This document shows, piece after piece, positions 1-12,289 of a stretch of DNA of 64,000 bases. The stretch comes from Enoplolaimus lenunculus (taxonomy: Eukaryota; Nematoda; Enoplea; Enoplida; Thoracostomopsidae). Position numbers and translations under genes: made by a program. The notes beneath the pieces were generated by a model. It ran no database searches. It had not been told where the DNA came from and saw nothing but the letters and a program-made list of their open reading frames with translations. Position 1 is the first letter of the stretch. Every line of letters starts with the position of its first letter. The stretch spans positions 62,001 through 126,000 of the forward strand of contig JASANG010000662.1 in NCBI GenBank assembly GCA_030248215.1. The letters run 5' to 3'.

Positions 1-219
1 ATGATTCTTATTTTTAGTTACCTGTTTCATAATATATCTTGAGAGCCATGTGGCAAAACAAAAGTTGTTTTTGCTGCTTTCTGCCATAACCTTGACACTT
101 TTTTATAAAAATATTGAGTTATTCTGTCATAAGCAAGACACATTCTTATATGCTTAGGCCAGAGCACTTTTAACGTCAGTGATTTAACACTTCAAGAATA
201 AAATTTAATACGTTGTCAC

Positions 220-628
220 CAGGGTGCAACCGGAATTACAATTTACCGGAACCGGAACCGGAACCGGAATTTGAAAATTTTACCGGAACCGGAACCGGAA
301 CCGGAAAGTGAAAAATGCATTTCACCAAAAATTTCGTTTTAATCTTATTTTTTGCTCTATTATTTGTGAAATAACCTTAGTCGAACATAGATATTTATTT
401 TATTTGTTGTATTTTAGATTTTCGTCGTCGACTGAAGTGAAATCCACCATCAATGGCTTATATTCGGAAAACAAGTGGCTTTCTAAAGAGATTCTTAAAG
501 ATTAGCAAAGTTAAAAAAACGGCCAAATTATAACACCGGAATTTTTAAATCCGGTAAAAATTTACCGGAACCGGAACCGGAAGGTGAAAAAATGCCGGAA
601 CCGGAACCGGAATTCCGGTTGCACCCTG
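220..628. mobile_element. hAT-type MITE, CCGGAACC family, copy 1
   Basis: Terminal inverted repeats CAGGGTGCAACCGGAATT and its complement bound a 409-bp segment. An exact 8-bp duplication GTTGTCAC lies at 212-219 and 629-636. An 8-bp duplication and CAGGG-type ends are hallmarks of the hAT superfamily. Subterminal parts are packed with ACCGGAACCGGAACC repeats. No transposase frame is present, so it is non-autonomous. Confidence 0.9.
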
Positions 629-1289
629 GTTGTCACATCGTTGTGTTTTGTATTTATTTCCGAGTATATCAAATCGTTGTGGTTCTGTTTTGGTGCAACA
701 TTTGGATACTCTATGTCAGCTGGTTGTTGAGGTCGATTTGCCTCAACCGGCAGCGCTTGCGTTGCTTACTGCTATTGGCGGCGTGATGGCTCGGGTTAGT
801 CGGGCATGTGTATTGTGTTATTGGCTTTATTCACCGATTTTAGCTACTGAGCGTGTGTAATTCATGTCAGGTTGACTATTAGCTTCTATTTCACTACTGT
901 ATTATAACAAAATCGGTATAAACGCGCTTCAATATCTGGAAGGATTGGAGTGTTCAGGTTAAGGTCGTTGAGCTCGTATATAGCATAAGGGCTAAAATAT
1001 AGCGTGGGTCCAGATGTGCACACACAATGCAGTCCACTTTGCCTTGTTCTGTCACAGTTTCGGTTCGGAAATTCAGGCTTATATGTTTTTCATGCCTCCT
1101 ATTGGAAATTCAGATCGTTTAAACCTTTTCCTTTTTCGGGTGGAAATTTTTCCTTACAGTCTTTTTCTTGATTCCGCTTTTGGCGCAGATAGCGAAATAC
1201 CTAAGCAAAACCCACGGCCTGCAGTAACAATATGATACCAGTCGTAGTGGGACTACATGTATTGAACGAAGCTTGAACACACGTAAACA

Positions 1290-1725
1290 ATTAAGCTAAT
1301 ATGCAAATTAGTTATTAGCTAACTATTCATTTATCGGTTTTGGAGGTTTGTAAACAATATATTTAGATTCCTCGCCCCAAAACCCCTGCACCCTACTAAT
1401 TTGTGAAATAATTTAAAAAGCCATTATTTAGGCTTGTCAATTAAGGAAATATGCAAATTAGCTATCCCTATTAGCTAACTATTCGATCCTCGGTTTTGAA
1501 GGTTTGTAGATAATTTATTCAGATTTCTCGCGCCGAAAAACCCTTTATTGCTGAAATTAGATTGCTTGTAACCCTAATAATTAGTGAAATATTGTAAAAC
1601 GCCTGATTTCGGCGTATCAATTATGCTTAAATGCAAATTAGCTATTAGCTAACTATTTAATCATCGGTTTTGAAGGTTTGTGGACAATTTATTCAGATTC
1701 CTCGCACCCAAAACCCTTTGCTTAA
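1290..1725. repeat. Three tandem copies of a 150-180 bp unit with ATGCAAATTAG
   Basis: Copies start around 1301, 1451 and 1631. Each has ATGCAAATTAG, then AGCTAACTATT, CGGTTTTGAAGGTTTGT and CAGATTCCTCG. Diverged or inverted pieces of the same unit occur near 8150-8220 and 54245-54330. It appears to continue into the repeat end at 1795-1960. Confidence 0.75.
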
Positions 1726-1794
1726 AAATTTAAAAGCCCAATGCGAGCTTAAGACCCCATGATAATAAGCTTTCAAACAAAAAAAAACTTTATC

Positions 1795-1960
1795 AAAAAC
1801 GGTTCAGCGGTTCTTGAGATTCTTTTCGGACAGACAGACGGACGGACATTCACCTTTCGACCCCCAAGTACAAAACAAAAAACGCTTCGAGACGGAGTTT
1901 CGCTTCACTCAATTAGTACCGAAATAACCATGTGCTGGTTATTTTTCCCCTCCTAAATGA
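1795..1960. repeat. Dispersed repeat end with GACAGACAGACGGACGG run
   Basis: A stretch reading like the tail of a dispersed repeat, with GTTCAGCGG, a GACAGACAGACGG run and the motif CGGAGTTTCGCTTC. The inverted motif GAAGCGAAACTCCG recurs at 8090-8105, next to a short hairpin. The family is not identified. Confidence 0.4.
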
Positions 1961-2424
1961 ATAACTTACCACACATTTAAAGTTATATAATCTTAGCCAA
2001 TGCGCAAGTTTTTTCGAACCGAACCATTGAAAACGTTAGTCCTATAATTTGGATTTTGAAACACACAGGAACACTCGCAGCGAACCAAGAAAAACTTCAG
2101 AATAGTTACTTATTTTGCGAAAAATTTTGATGGAGGTTGATAGCACGTTTCACCATGATATTGTTTTGGTTCTGGATCTATTTAACAGTCTTTTTAATCT
2201 AACCATAATTTGTTGTTAAATCAGTCGCTCTAACTTTTGGTCAACGAGCGTTAATAGTATTACTGTGTTTATGATCATTATCACGTCAAATATTTCAAGC
2301 CGAACTAAACACACAAGTGGTGTTACAATATGAACGTTACTTTGAAACTTTAATTAGGTCAACAATTTATAGTTTCAAAGGTAGTGTATAATATATATAG
2401 TTACTAACTTTTTCTTTACTTCAG

Positions 2425-5244
2425 CTGCCAAATGACGAAATCACTGTTAAATTGCGTGCTTTGATCCAAATTCAAATTCAGCCTTTGTCTGTCATAATCC
2501 ATCAAAGCAAAGCAAATACGGTAAGTTTAATTTTGAATTATTGTGTTTTCTTTAACAGCAATCAGTGATGTAAAACATTCAGTTGCTATTTTACAGCTTG
2601 TTCAATTTTTCAATTTCGTTTTGGAAGATACGTACAACTTCAAGTAAGTTGTTATCTCAATTTTAATGATTTATGGCTTTAGGATATGGTTAATAATGCA
2701 GCTAAGGAAAAGTCGTACGAATTGGCCGATACCATCAAATGGTTGGATAGGATCGCCGTTATATTCAGAAGCTTACAGCCAGGTAAATATTCTCCAAAAC
2801 TCTAGCTAATGTAGTATACGGTTATTATAGGTTCTTTTTTTCTCTGATTCGTTTTTCAGCTTCTGGTGGCTTGAGGTCAGACCTCAGACGTGTTCTTTAT
2901 AATGATTTAAATCAAACTTTAATTCTTCAACTCAAATTTGCGTGCATAGCAACGTTGGCAACGGAACGAATGTATTCTGTGTAGATAACCTATTTGTATA
3001 TCTGTGTCCGCTTTACCTTTTGACACGTTCATTTCTGTCATTTTAGTAGGTTATTTGTTTTGCACAAGCTAATCATGTTGGCGTTGGTGTAGTTTTCTTT
3101 TAGTCACTCAGAGTGGACCCGTTCATCCGTGTTTACCGGTTATAGAAGAAACTTGGGACGTGTTGCTAAAGACTGCAGAATTAACACAGGTTTGTCGTTT
3201 GTGTCTAAGTTGTAGTTTTAAGATTTGTTCTTTTTTTGGCTTGTCTGGCCGGATAGTCTTTAAAATAGAAATAACTTTGTAAATAAATAGTCTTTTATAA
3301 TTTTAGTCATCGGCAAAAGTGATCGAGCGTGCGTTTCGAGCAATCAGATATGCAATTCGCTCAGTCGGACCTAAAATTGATTCTTTGCTTGAACCATTGG
3401 TCAATTGCATTCTGTCGATTTATACAAAGCATCCACATTCATGTTGCTTGTATTTAGGTAAATGAATTCAAGAATTTTAACTGTTGATATGAACAAGATT
3501 ACGGTATATTGGAAAAAACTTTAAAGCCAGACTCATAAACCACTTTAAATTTGATCTGAAACAATACCTAGTTTTGTTGCAAAGCCCGATGAAGCAGTTT
3601 TGTTTCTTGACGCAAAAACCTACGAACTGGGTCCAAAATTTTGAACACAAATTAAACTAAAGTACGATTTTGAAAAAATCAGTTGCAAATCTTACTCAGG
3701 ATGTGATCACTTCTTATTTAAAATGTCCACCATAGGTGACTTACTCAGAAAAAACAATATTTTGCGCAGTAACACTATTAACATGACGCCGTAAACTTTC
3801 GAAGCAATTAAGTTTTTTAAATCCAATATTTGTTATGCCGTTAATTCCAATATTTATGCCGTTAATTCCCTAGTAATGGTGTTATTCGACTGAGCAGCGT
3901 TACAGGTTCTATATTGGTTGACGAGTATGCGACTCAAGAAAAGTACGTTCCGGGACTGCTGCATGTGACCGAAGAACTGCTCAAAACTACCGTCAAGTTG
4001 CTAGGTAATATTTTGTGCTGATTCCTAAGTTGCTAAGTTGCTATATTTAACTGCGCTACCAGCGTGTAAATTGTAGAGTTGTCAGGACACCTCTAAATGG
4101 TGCATATGTTGTTTGGAATTTAAAGCAATCATATCAGATGCACTATAATAATTATGGTGTTTCCATTTTCGTATTTGTTGCATTTTGTCCTGTAGTCGTT
4201 AGTGTCTACTGCTTCGGGAGATATTTATTTACAGACACTGAAGGATTGAAACAGCATCCAGACACCGTAGATGATCTATTTCGTCTGTGCACTAGATTTA
4301 TCCAGCGTGCTCCGAGTCCTTTCTTTAATTGGCAGTGTTTTCCGTCGATATTTCAATGTTCGGTGTCAGCTGTTGGCTTAGGTTAGACTGTTATATATGT
4401 TATGTTAACAACTGGTCTTTTTTTAACCTTAGTTAATAACAGAGCGAGAAAGTAGTCTGCGAATATGTTTATTTTCAGTAGCGCGAAAGCAATTACTGGA
4501 GCAGCGAGGTTTGTGTATTTTAAATTAATGTTATATAAGAGTCACTAGTGTTGTACGTAAATAGTCTCTTTGAAAGTTAATATACTTTAATCCTCTATGC
4601 ACATTGTAATAATGCATTTTATGTTATCAGACATTGTGCATGCTTTAATAAAAATTACAGTTTTTCATTTTTGTCATTGTATAATAAACTAAAGCCATTT
4701 TAACATTTTAACGTTTAACTTGGCGTTTAATATATGAAACCTTTTAGACCACAAAGACGCAAACGAATCAGTGTGCAAATTCATCACAGAAGTTGTCGAA
4801 TTTATCACAGCAAATCCACCACCTGGAGCTACAGGCACAGCTGAAACAGAAACTGGTAGAAATATTAACAACAATAATAATTCAAATGGCAATAATACAA
4901 ATAATACAGCGTTATCAGCTGCTTCGCAAATTGCATTTGCAACGTTGTCGCACTCTGGTGTCACGCTTATTCATGCAATTGTGTCAGCTGTTATTAACAC
5001 ACTTCCGGTAGCTTTAGTTCAGTTTCCGGCTTCGATCATTGCTGCTTTGTATCGACTTGATCCTGCTGCGTTCAGTTCATGGCTTACAACAGCGTTGTCG
5101 CAATTGCCTACAACTGGAACCGGTGGTGGTGTAACAGCGACACCTAATCAGATGGCGTATTTTCAACACCAAATTGCGGCTGTACGTGATGATACGAGAG
5201 CGATTACTGATCAGCTTATTGAGTTTGCTCGGTTATATAAGTAA
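2425..5244 (+). CDS. TNPO3: Transportin-3 (importin-beta family), C-terminal 391 residues, 5' partial
   Basis: Nuclear import receptor of the importin-beta superfamily; the family carries SR-rich splicing factors into the nucleus using a HEAT-repeat solenoid. Seven coding exons are read: 2425-2520, 2683-2782, 3104-3189, 3307-3457, 3906-4004, 4235-4381 and 4748-5244. All have AG/GT borders and matching phases. Landmarks shared with animal transportin-3 include WLDRIAVIFR, SILVDEY, HPDTVDDLFRLCTRFIQR and DHKDAN, with the protein ending in RLYK where animal homologues end in a similar basic tripeptide-like tail. The human protein is about 920 residues, so roughly the last 40 percent is here. No earlier exon was recognised in 1-2424. 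The last exon carries an Asn-rich insertion at about 4858-4915 where homologues have a charged loop. An alternative exon at 2598-2643 was rejected on phase. Importin-13 is the nearest alternative, but the motif matches favour transportin-3. Confidence 0.9.
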
Positions 5245-5343
5245 AGCGTACATGGAAGAAATAGCCCGCTGAGTAGAACGGAATAAGAAATTCTGGCGCA
5301 ACACTGTAATAAGTAGGCAAACGCGTGTAGAATAAGTACTAAG

Positions 5344-5685
5344 CAGGGTACAATGCGAAGGTCTGCTTCCGATTCCTTCAAAAAATCAGCCTCATGCTCT
5401 GTCTCCGGCGGAATTTTTGCCGGTTATAGCAATTTTGATCATTAAACTTTTCGTATTTTTGTAAAAGTTATGCCCTTCAGCGGGTTGATTTCTATGTTTG
5501 GGGATATTTTGAAATCTTTCATGCGTAGATTTTTAAAAACGGAGCTTATGAACGATTTTTTGACAATACGCTGCTTTTGTTAGAATTTTTGCGAATTCGA
5601 TATTATTTCTATGGCCTAATAATTATTCTGGCTCGGCAGAATTTGTTGATTTTGGCTCCTGTCTTTCACCTCCGGTTGCATCCTG
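5344..5685. mobile_element. hAT-type MITE just downstream of TNPO3, GGTCTGCTTCCG subfamily
   Basis: Ends CAGGGTACAATGCG and TCCGGTTGCATCCTG with an exact 8-bp duplication GTACTAAG at 5336-5343 and 5686-5693. It lies 99 bp after the TNPO3 stop, probably inside the 3' UTR or just past it. An ATTAAA at about 5442 inside the element could act as a poly(A) signal. Same subfamily as 24639-24976. Confidence 0.88.
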
Positions 5686-6346
5686 GTACTAAGAGTAGTG
5701 ATGTTTTAAATACGAGAGCTTGATACTACGACTACCAGTGCGTTAGTCTGAAATGTGTCTGTCCTACTTTTTGGGAGATCTATATAACACATTTATAAGG
5801 GGCTGGAGAAACTGTTATGAAATCAAATTATACGTAAAATGAACGATCTTGTTTGGCAAAAGCGTCATTTATACAAAAATAATTTATGCCCTAATTTAAT
5901 CGGAGTAAATATAAATAACACTTGGACTGGCAAAAATTGTACCTCATAAATTCAAGTGATTCGCGTAATTATTCCTAAGAGGATTGTCTATTTTGCTACT
6001 GTGAATAGACTGTGCTTAATGCATTATTTATGTCTGGTAGTGATGTAAAAATTGATGTAAACCATATTCCTGTAAGTGTGTTATATCCCTGTTTAAAGCT
6101 TTCAACTGCTGTTCTCGTAGATTTAGTTTTTGTTTTAAATACACGTTTCGATTTAAAAAAGAATACAGATGAAGCTGTTTTGGTTTGTGTGGAGGCAACT
6201 CTTCACTCCAACATGTTGAGATGTGCTGCTTTGAGTAAAATCGAATTGCATGCAACGATACATCGTCATTGCATGGGTTTGATCGAAATATGATTGCTAA
6301 ACTTTACACTTTTGACCAACCTCACGAGTTGCTTTATACTTTTTAA

Positions 6347-6755
6347 CAGGGTTCCAACAGGAACTAAATTTTGCGCGGAACAGGAACCGGAATTCAATCT
6401 CTTTGCAGGAATCGGAACAGGGACAGGAACCAGAATTTGAAACAATTTTTATCACCGAAAATTTTTATTGAACTTTGTAGAAACTTGCCAAAACATGGCT
6501 TAGCGGACTTTCAGTTATTTCATCATAAAGTTTTGCGTGAAAACATCAGAAACATATTATTGATAAAATTGAATTAATTGCCAAAACTCTCAATTCGAAA
6601 TAATTTTTCAACAACAAAGTTTCTAAAATTTAGTTGATTATCAGTAATTTGCCCCAAAACCATAAAAATTCCCGTTCTTGCATCTTTGAATGCAGGAACA
6701 GGAATTGAATTTTCGCACTAATTCCGGCCGGAACAGGAATTCCGGTTGAACCCTC
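6347..6755. mobile_element. hAT-type MITE, diverged copy of the CCGGAACC family
   Basis: Left end CAGGGTTCCAACAGGAAC and right end AATTCCGGTTGAACCCTC, with many GGAACAGGAACC-like repeats inside. No clear 8-bp duplication was seen, so either a boundary is off or the flanks have diverged. Confidence 0.65.
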
Positions 6756-8089
6756 GATTCTGAACAAATACACTTTCTGTGGTTAGTTGTTGGAAGGACC
6801 AAAAATGATGTTGAGTAATCAGTTCGACAGTAGTGTTTTACTGTAACAATCTGTGTTTGGTTAAAATTAATTCGTTTAACATAAAGGTTTCGTATGTGTG
6901 TCTGGGGTATGGGGCCGAGCCTCCCTAAACTCAGGTTTGTCTTTTTTGGTTTGGTACAAATTAAACATTCACAGGGCAACATGGTAGCATCGAATCTACA
7001 GTTCACCGAGTTCAAATCCATAGCTAACTTCCCGAATCCAAATCCGAATCTTGCTTGTTTCTAATTTCAGATATATATCATCAATAATTTGTTTCAGAAT
7101 ATCAACGGAATGCCAGCCGGATAACTTTTAAACGTTAATATATTTCGTGTCCAACCTCAGTTCTCAGATTTGTGATCTAAAACAAAAAATATTGATTTGT
7201 ATTACAAGTTATTTAAAATTTTTATTGCTTAAAATGAGAAAAAACATTTGTTGAGTCGGCTTTTTTACAAGCGATTCCGAGCCACAAATTTTTGTCGAAT
7301 CCGAACTTTTGTTGCTTATTTGCTGATCTACGCAAAGAGGAATTTCACCACAGACGCAGGTACCCCAACAGTGACGAAAACCAAAATTTTATATAATAAT
7401 TTAGGACTAAAATTGCGATTTGCTTCTCGCTTGTGAGCCTATTTCAGTAATATATCGCGCGGGTTTCGTTCCCTTGGAATTTCAGGATCCGCCACTGCAA
7501 ACATTATTTTTTGCTGCTGTGTTTACGTTCGCATATTAAATTTAACTTACATAATGTATTTTAATTATGCAAGTATTATTTTTACTTTAAATTTACTTAT
7601 TGAAATGGTCTTGTAGTCATTATCCATGTGTAGCTGCTCATAATTTTTGCTCTCGAATTTATGTATCATATTTTGTTACGCACTAAAAGTGATGATATAC
7701 TTGTATTAATTTTATTTACATTGTTTACGCTAAGAGTGTGTTGTTCCGTAACTTAAGCGAGGTATTGAAAAGTTCGTATCCGGCTTTCCATTTTGGCACC
7801 ACCATTTGATCAAATACATAATAACTTATAAACCTTATAGCGGGCGTTTTGAACAATTCAGCATCACGGACAGTGCGTAGTCTGTGAAAAAATAGTTAAA
7901 ACTTAAGGTTGAGTGTTTGTCATTCACGAACACGTTCTAGGCGATACAGTTTGCTGACTGGGCTATGTTGCAATTCTTGTTTCGAATTTTCGAGCTACAA
8001 CAAAACAAATAGCTATATATGGCTCTTGGCAAATTTTTTTCAGGTAATGGTTTAAAAAACTAATTTTTGGAAAATGGTTATTTAACGAA

Positions 8090-8135
8090 GCGAAACTCCG
8101 AGCGAAGGTCGGAGTTTCGCGAAGCGTTTTATGTT
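8090..8135. repeat. Short perfect-looking hairpin CGAAACTCCG / CGGAGTTTCG
   Basis: Inverted arms GCGAAACTCCGA and TCGGAGTTTCGC flank a loop of a few bases. This is probably the terminus of the same dispersed repeat whose other piece is at 1860-1960. Confidence 0.5.
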
Positions 8136-8225
8136 TAACGTGCTAGGAATTGAATAAATTGTCTACAAACCTTCAAAATCGATAATTGAATAGTTTTGCA
8201 TATTTGCTTAATTGATAAGCCTAAA

Positions 8226-8940
8226 AAAAGCGAGGCCGAGACCGAGACTTTTGGTCTCGGTCTCGGTCAATTTTTAACCGTTACCGAAAATAAAATAAGA
8301 TTTTTTAAATATTTTTATCTCTTTTGAATTGCCGCTTCGTACAATTAAACTAATAAATTGCCGCCAAAATTTATTTTTTTACTTTATTTTTCACTTGGCT
8401 ACAACTTTCGCCATACCCTTCGAACAGGCCCTGGCGGAACAAATAACACTGTCTCAAAATACCCTCGGTACCATCCCTAATTCAGAGCTATAGTGTAGTT
8501 TTTGTTGCCGGGCAAACCGAATGGACTGGAAAATTTTTTAACATAATGCGGATGACCCTTAATTTTTTAAACGATTCCTTAACTGTTTTAAACGCGAAAA
8601 TGCAACTATTTGTGCTTTGTCACAATAAAATCAAAGGGTTTTGGGTTTCCTTTCAAAATGTAGAATTTTGGGTAACTGGAGGCGGCGTTCTGTCTCTCAA
8701 ATCGTTGTATAACCAGGTTGTGGTTCTCCACAATTGTTCGCTGTCTGTGTTGGTAGGCGAAATGCGCAAGTACTTCCGGGCCGTGGCTGCGATCTAAGGA
8801 AAATTTTTGTGATTGTTTTTTACTTTTTCACCTCTTTGGTCTCGGTTTGCAAACCACCGAGACTGAAAAAAGCGAGACCGAGACTGAGATCAGCCAAATG
8901 TCGAAACTTGCCGAGATTGAGACCGCCCATCCCTACTTCG
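8226..8940. repeat. Fragments of hAT-like elements with GAGACCGAGAC repeats
   Basis: At 8226-8275 GAGGCCGAGACCGAGAC faces its complement GGTCTCGGTCTCGG. At 8835-8937 GAGACTG and GAGACCGAGAC repeats end in CCGCCCATCCCTA, and a CATCCCTAA end is at 8467-8480. CATCCCTA is the complement of the TAGGGATG end common in hAT MITEs. Left termini were not found, so these are partial. Confidence 0.5.
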
Positions 8941-9261
8941 CTGAATACATTTTTTCTCACTACGTCTGATTTTGTGAGGAAAGTGACTTCAACTCTTTCA
9001 ACTTTCTGATAATTATTAAGTTATGGACACAATCGTAATAACAGACTGGAAACTTATATAGAATTAGAGCATATTTGGCATTTATTTGGCATTTGCTTAA
9101 AGAAAGTCTTTAGATTTTGCGCAATAAATTCCTTCCCAGCTGGAGTTTGCATTCCATACTTAAATTTGAATGTTTGAAACAATACTTTTTGTAGTCTTTT
9201 AACAAACGCTGCTTTTAGCGCAGGAAAATAAATTTTGGGAAAAGTTACTTTATTAAATTAC

Positions 9262-9654
9262 CGTGTATCGGCATCGGTTATAATCGGCACTCTTCGTGAG
9301 TATCGGCGTCGGTATCGGCACTGCAAAAAATTACCGATTCTTTGCTGATACTTTTTGCGCATAACAGTCAGTTGGAATGCTATCAATTTCATTTCTGACC
9401 GCATATTAGCGTGTCTGGTCAGGAAAACTTGTTTGAAAAATAATTGAAATGAACAGTTCTTATAAAATTATAATTGTTTATGATAGTTAGGGTTTAAGTC
9501 GTCATATAATGATGCAATGTAGCATTCTATCTATTTGTTAAGCATGGTGTACTTAAGTTGGAATCGGTATTGGCATCGGTTCAGCATCGGTAAAATTTCG
9601 AAATAAGAATCGGCACCACCGGCATCGGCAAAAATAGGCATCGACACATCCCTA
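9262..9654. mobile_element. hAT-like MITE with ATCGGCATCGG repeats, left end unclear
   Basis: The right end ATCGACACATCCCTA at 9640-9654 is the complement of the TAGGGATGTGTCGAT terminus seen in many animal hAT elements. Both sides of the segment are full of ATCGGCATCGG and TATCGGCAC. A matching left terminus and an 8-bp duplication were not found. Confidence 0.6.
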
Positions 9655-11699
9655 TTCACCATAATTTGAGAGCTAAATGGTTTAATCGCGGAAAAAATAC
9701 ACCATTCGACTGTGCTCCAAAAGCGGCGTATTATTAACTTTCGGCTTCAGGATAGACCTCAGAACTACGCAACTTCTCAAAAATTTAAATTTGGGTTTAA
9801 AATGAACACAATACTATGTTTGTGCTAGTGTTGTTTTCTCATATAGTTGGGTGTTTGTTATTTAATGACTGTTAAATGTTCAGGAGTATTGCATGTTACG
9901 TAGAAATACTTACGTTTTTATTGTTTTACAGAAAAACAATTTCGGCGCCTCTGATTCTACCTGAAATATACTTTAGACACAAAGTTACTGCTGCTTATAT
10001 TCCTATGTTGCTATGTTAAAAACTAGAGAACTTAGGTTCATTATAAATTTTTCATGTTATAAAACTCACCTTAGCTTTTATTATCGTACTCTGTGATATC
10101 AATATTGAGTTGTTAAAAGTTCTTATGTAGTCTTTTTTGTTTTATATACATATTTTAATTGATTCGCACATTTGCAATGGCTTGTCATTCATTTCAGTTC
10201 TTTCTGTTTTGACACATATGAAGCGTTATGAAGCAAGATATATGTTTGTGTAACCATGTTGTGGCTATAGAAACCAAACTTCGAGACTGACAAAGCGTTG
10301 CTAAATGTGGCATAATCTCATTAATTTATTTTTAAATAACATATGTATATAATTTGGCTTTAATATGGTGCTACACATGTATATTAATGTAATATCTGTA
10401 TAATGTTGGATTACTACCAAATTCAACACTAAATATTAGCTAAATTTGACAATGTTACTAACTACATAGTGGCATAATAATTCGTCTAAAAAGGTTAGTT
10501 TATTTTATGCTTAACTTGTCTTGCGGTATAAACAGTCTAAAAGTACATCATCAGAAATTTTAGCCGTTTCATAGTGTAGGCTTTTGTAGGCGACGGTCCG
10601 CTATCTTGCTTAATGTATTTTCACTCTGATTGCAAGGGATTCATGGGCGGCAGCTCTGCAGAGCACAGGGTGAAATCGATCGAAATCGGAACTTTGAAAT
10701 TTTAACAGTAATCCTGCTTGTGATATGCTGCATAAAAATTCTCTCGGTCCTAAGATCTGAACGCACAAAACTACCATTTTATTTTGAAAGTAACAAAAAT
10801 TCGTTGTTAACAAACACCCCAAATCAAAGTTATATTTGTTAATACAAATTATTCGTATAGTCACAAAGTTTGTAATTCTGATTGCGGGATATATTTGTCG
10901 TTCCCGTTCTGATACAATCCAGTTCCGCTTTGCGCCTCCGCCCGTCCGTGCCATTATGCGCAAATAAAACCTATACCTAATGTTATGTTTGTGCATTTCT
11001 TTGCACATTTATAAACCGTCCCAACTAAGTGTGGCCTTCAAAACGTTATGTTAACAGTGTTATTGTTCAAACTGAAACATTGGTTTGCGGCCATTGTTGC
11101 AGACCATGTTGTTGGACATCGGTTTTTGCGTAGAAATCCGTTCTCAATTATTATTATCATTATTAAATTTGTTATTATTTGTTGTTAATGTTACATTTAA
11201 TTTGTAATTTTATATATTTACAAACGCATATTAATTGTTAACTAGAATTCTAACGCAATACGTTTTTTCACGGCAATGTATGAGTTTTTGTCTACTGTAG
11301 TGACGCAAACATGAGGGGGATGTGTGAGAGGATCCCTATATAAACTGCTTCAAACCAGAATTGTTGATAACGCTAAAGACATTTGCTAAATTAACAAATT
11401 AAACGTTGCTTAAACTGAGGATGTCCGGGCCAAGGCGAATACGTTATATGTCGGGGCCTAACTGGGGCCGGTCTTGACTTGCGTGAAAAACAATCCTATA
11501 GACATGATCGGTTCTCGTTTGAAATATATGAAAATCACCGAATAGCGGTAGTACCCGTTGTGAGGCAAAATAAACATGTCCCTCAGATGTTTGGGTCACG
11601 TACTTAATAGGAACATTACAGATTGCAACAGGAGGTTTAATTGTGAATAATATAAAAACAATGAGGTGTCAAAAAAGTTCAAGAACAATTGCCACAGAA
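9655..11699. other. Intergenic, no gene recognised
   Basis: AT-rich sequence. A 132-residue minus frame at 10610-11008 has no recognisable domain, no hydrophobic pattern and no splice partner. A TATATAAA occurs at about 11337 without an associated gene. Confidence 0.4.
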
Positions 11700-12014
11700 C
11701 AGGGTGTAACGGGATACCTGTTTCCGGTAAAAATCTGGATCCGTTTTTGTTACAGAATTATCGGAAATTCCGTAATTACTACGTTCACGCATATATCGCA
11801 ATTTTTCATTACAGATCTGCTGTAATTATTTGAAAAAATGAAAAAATTCGATTCCTTCATAATCTTCAAAATTTCGGTTTATCCGCATTTTTCTTTAAAA
11901 ATTTAAAAAGTTCGGTGAATATTTGCGCGTCTCAATTGTGTTTATAGAAAAGAAAACATTGAAATTTTTGGACCTTATCCGTTTCCGTTATTTTTACCAT
12001 CCGTGTACACCCTG
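11700..12014. mobile_element. hAT-type MITE, diverged, 315 bp
   Basis: Ends CAGGGTGTAACGGGATACC and ATCCGTGTACACCCTG. The flanks CCACAGAA (11692-11699) and CCATACAA (12015-12022) match at 6 of 8 positions, consistent with an old target-site duplication. The interior has TTTCCGG and CGTTA-type short repeats. Confidence 0.75.
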
Positions 12015-12137
12015 CCATACAATATAACGTTGAATATTTCTTCAGCTAGAGATTATCTTTTGGCAGATAGCTTATTATACAAATAAACCTCCAGTGTTTG
12101 CCTGTATGTTGAACATGAAATAAACTGAAACGTGCGT

Positions 12138-12289
12138 GTTGTGTAGAGCGTGTTTAATTTGACTCCGCCAGAGTCAAACGTGTCACTTAGTGAATTGAAT
12201 TTGACTCTTGCGGAGTCGAATTTGACTGTTTGTGTAGTCCCGAAAAGCCTACTTCGGAGAGTCAATTTGATTCACCAATTTTTGCAGTG
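12138..12289. mobile_element. Partial copy of palindromic TA-type MITE (CACTGCAAAAA ends)
   Basis: The right end is AATTTTTGCAGTG followed by TA. The interior has GACTCCGCCAGAGTCAAA, TGCGGAGTCGAATTTGAC and TGTAGTCCCG, all shared with the full-length palindrome at 57331-57539. The left end is missing or diverged. Confidence 0.7.

Larger units (their letters stand above)
1..2424. other. Presumed TNPO3 intron with repeats
   Basis: No exon of TNPO3 or any other gene was recognised upstream of 2425. The stretch holds a hAT-type element (220-628), a three-copy repeat (1290-1725) and an adjoining repeat end with a GACAGACAGACGG run (1795-1960). The rest is AT-rich with short random frames. Confidence 0.5.
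5694..8220. other. Intergenic, little recognisable
   Basis: Apart from the MITE at 6347-6755, nothing recognisable is present. The frames at 6012-6293 (+) and 6641-7021 (-) have no motif, signal peptide or splice-supported partner and look like chance. Confidence 0.4.

Noticed and set aside
2598-2643. Possible extra TNPO3 exon with TTTTACAG acceptor and GTAAGT donor
   Set aside because: Its 47-nt-type length breaks phase with the next exon, while joining 2425-2520 directly to 2683-2782 keeps frame and matches the family.
6012-6293. 93-residue plus-strand frame after TNPO3
   Set aside because: Mirrored by an open frame on the other strand; no motif or splice signals linked to it.
10610-11008. 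132-residue minus-strand frame
   Set aside because: No recognisable domain, no splice partners, odd composition for a protein. It fits chance in AT-rich DNA.
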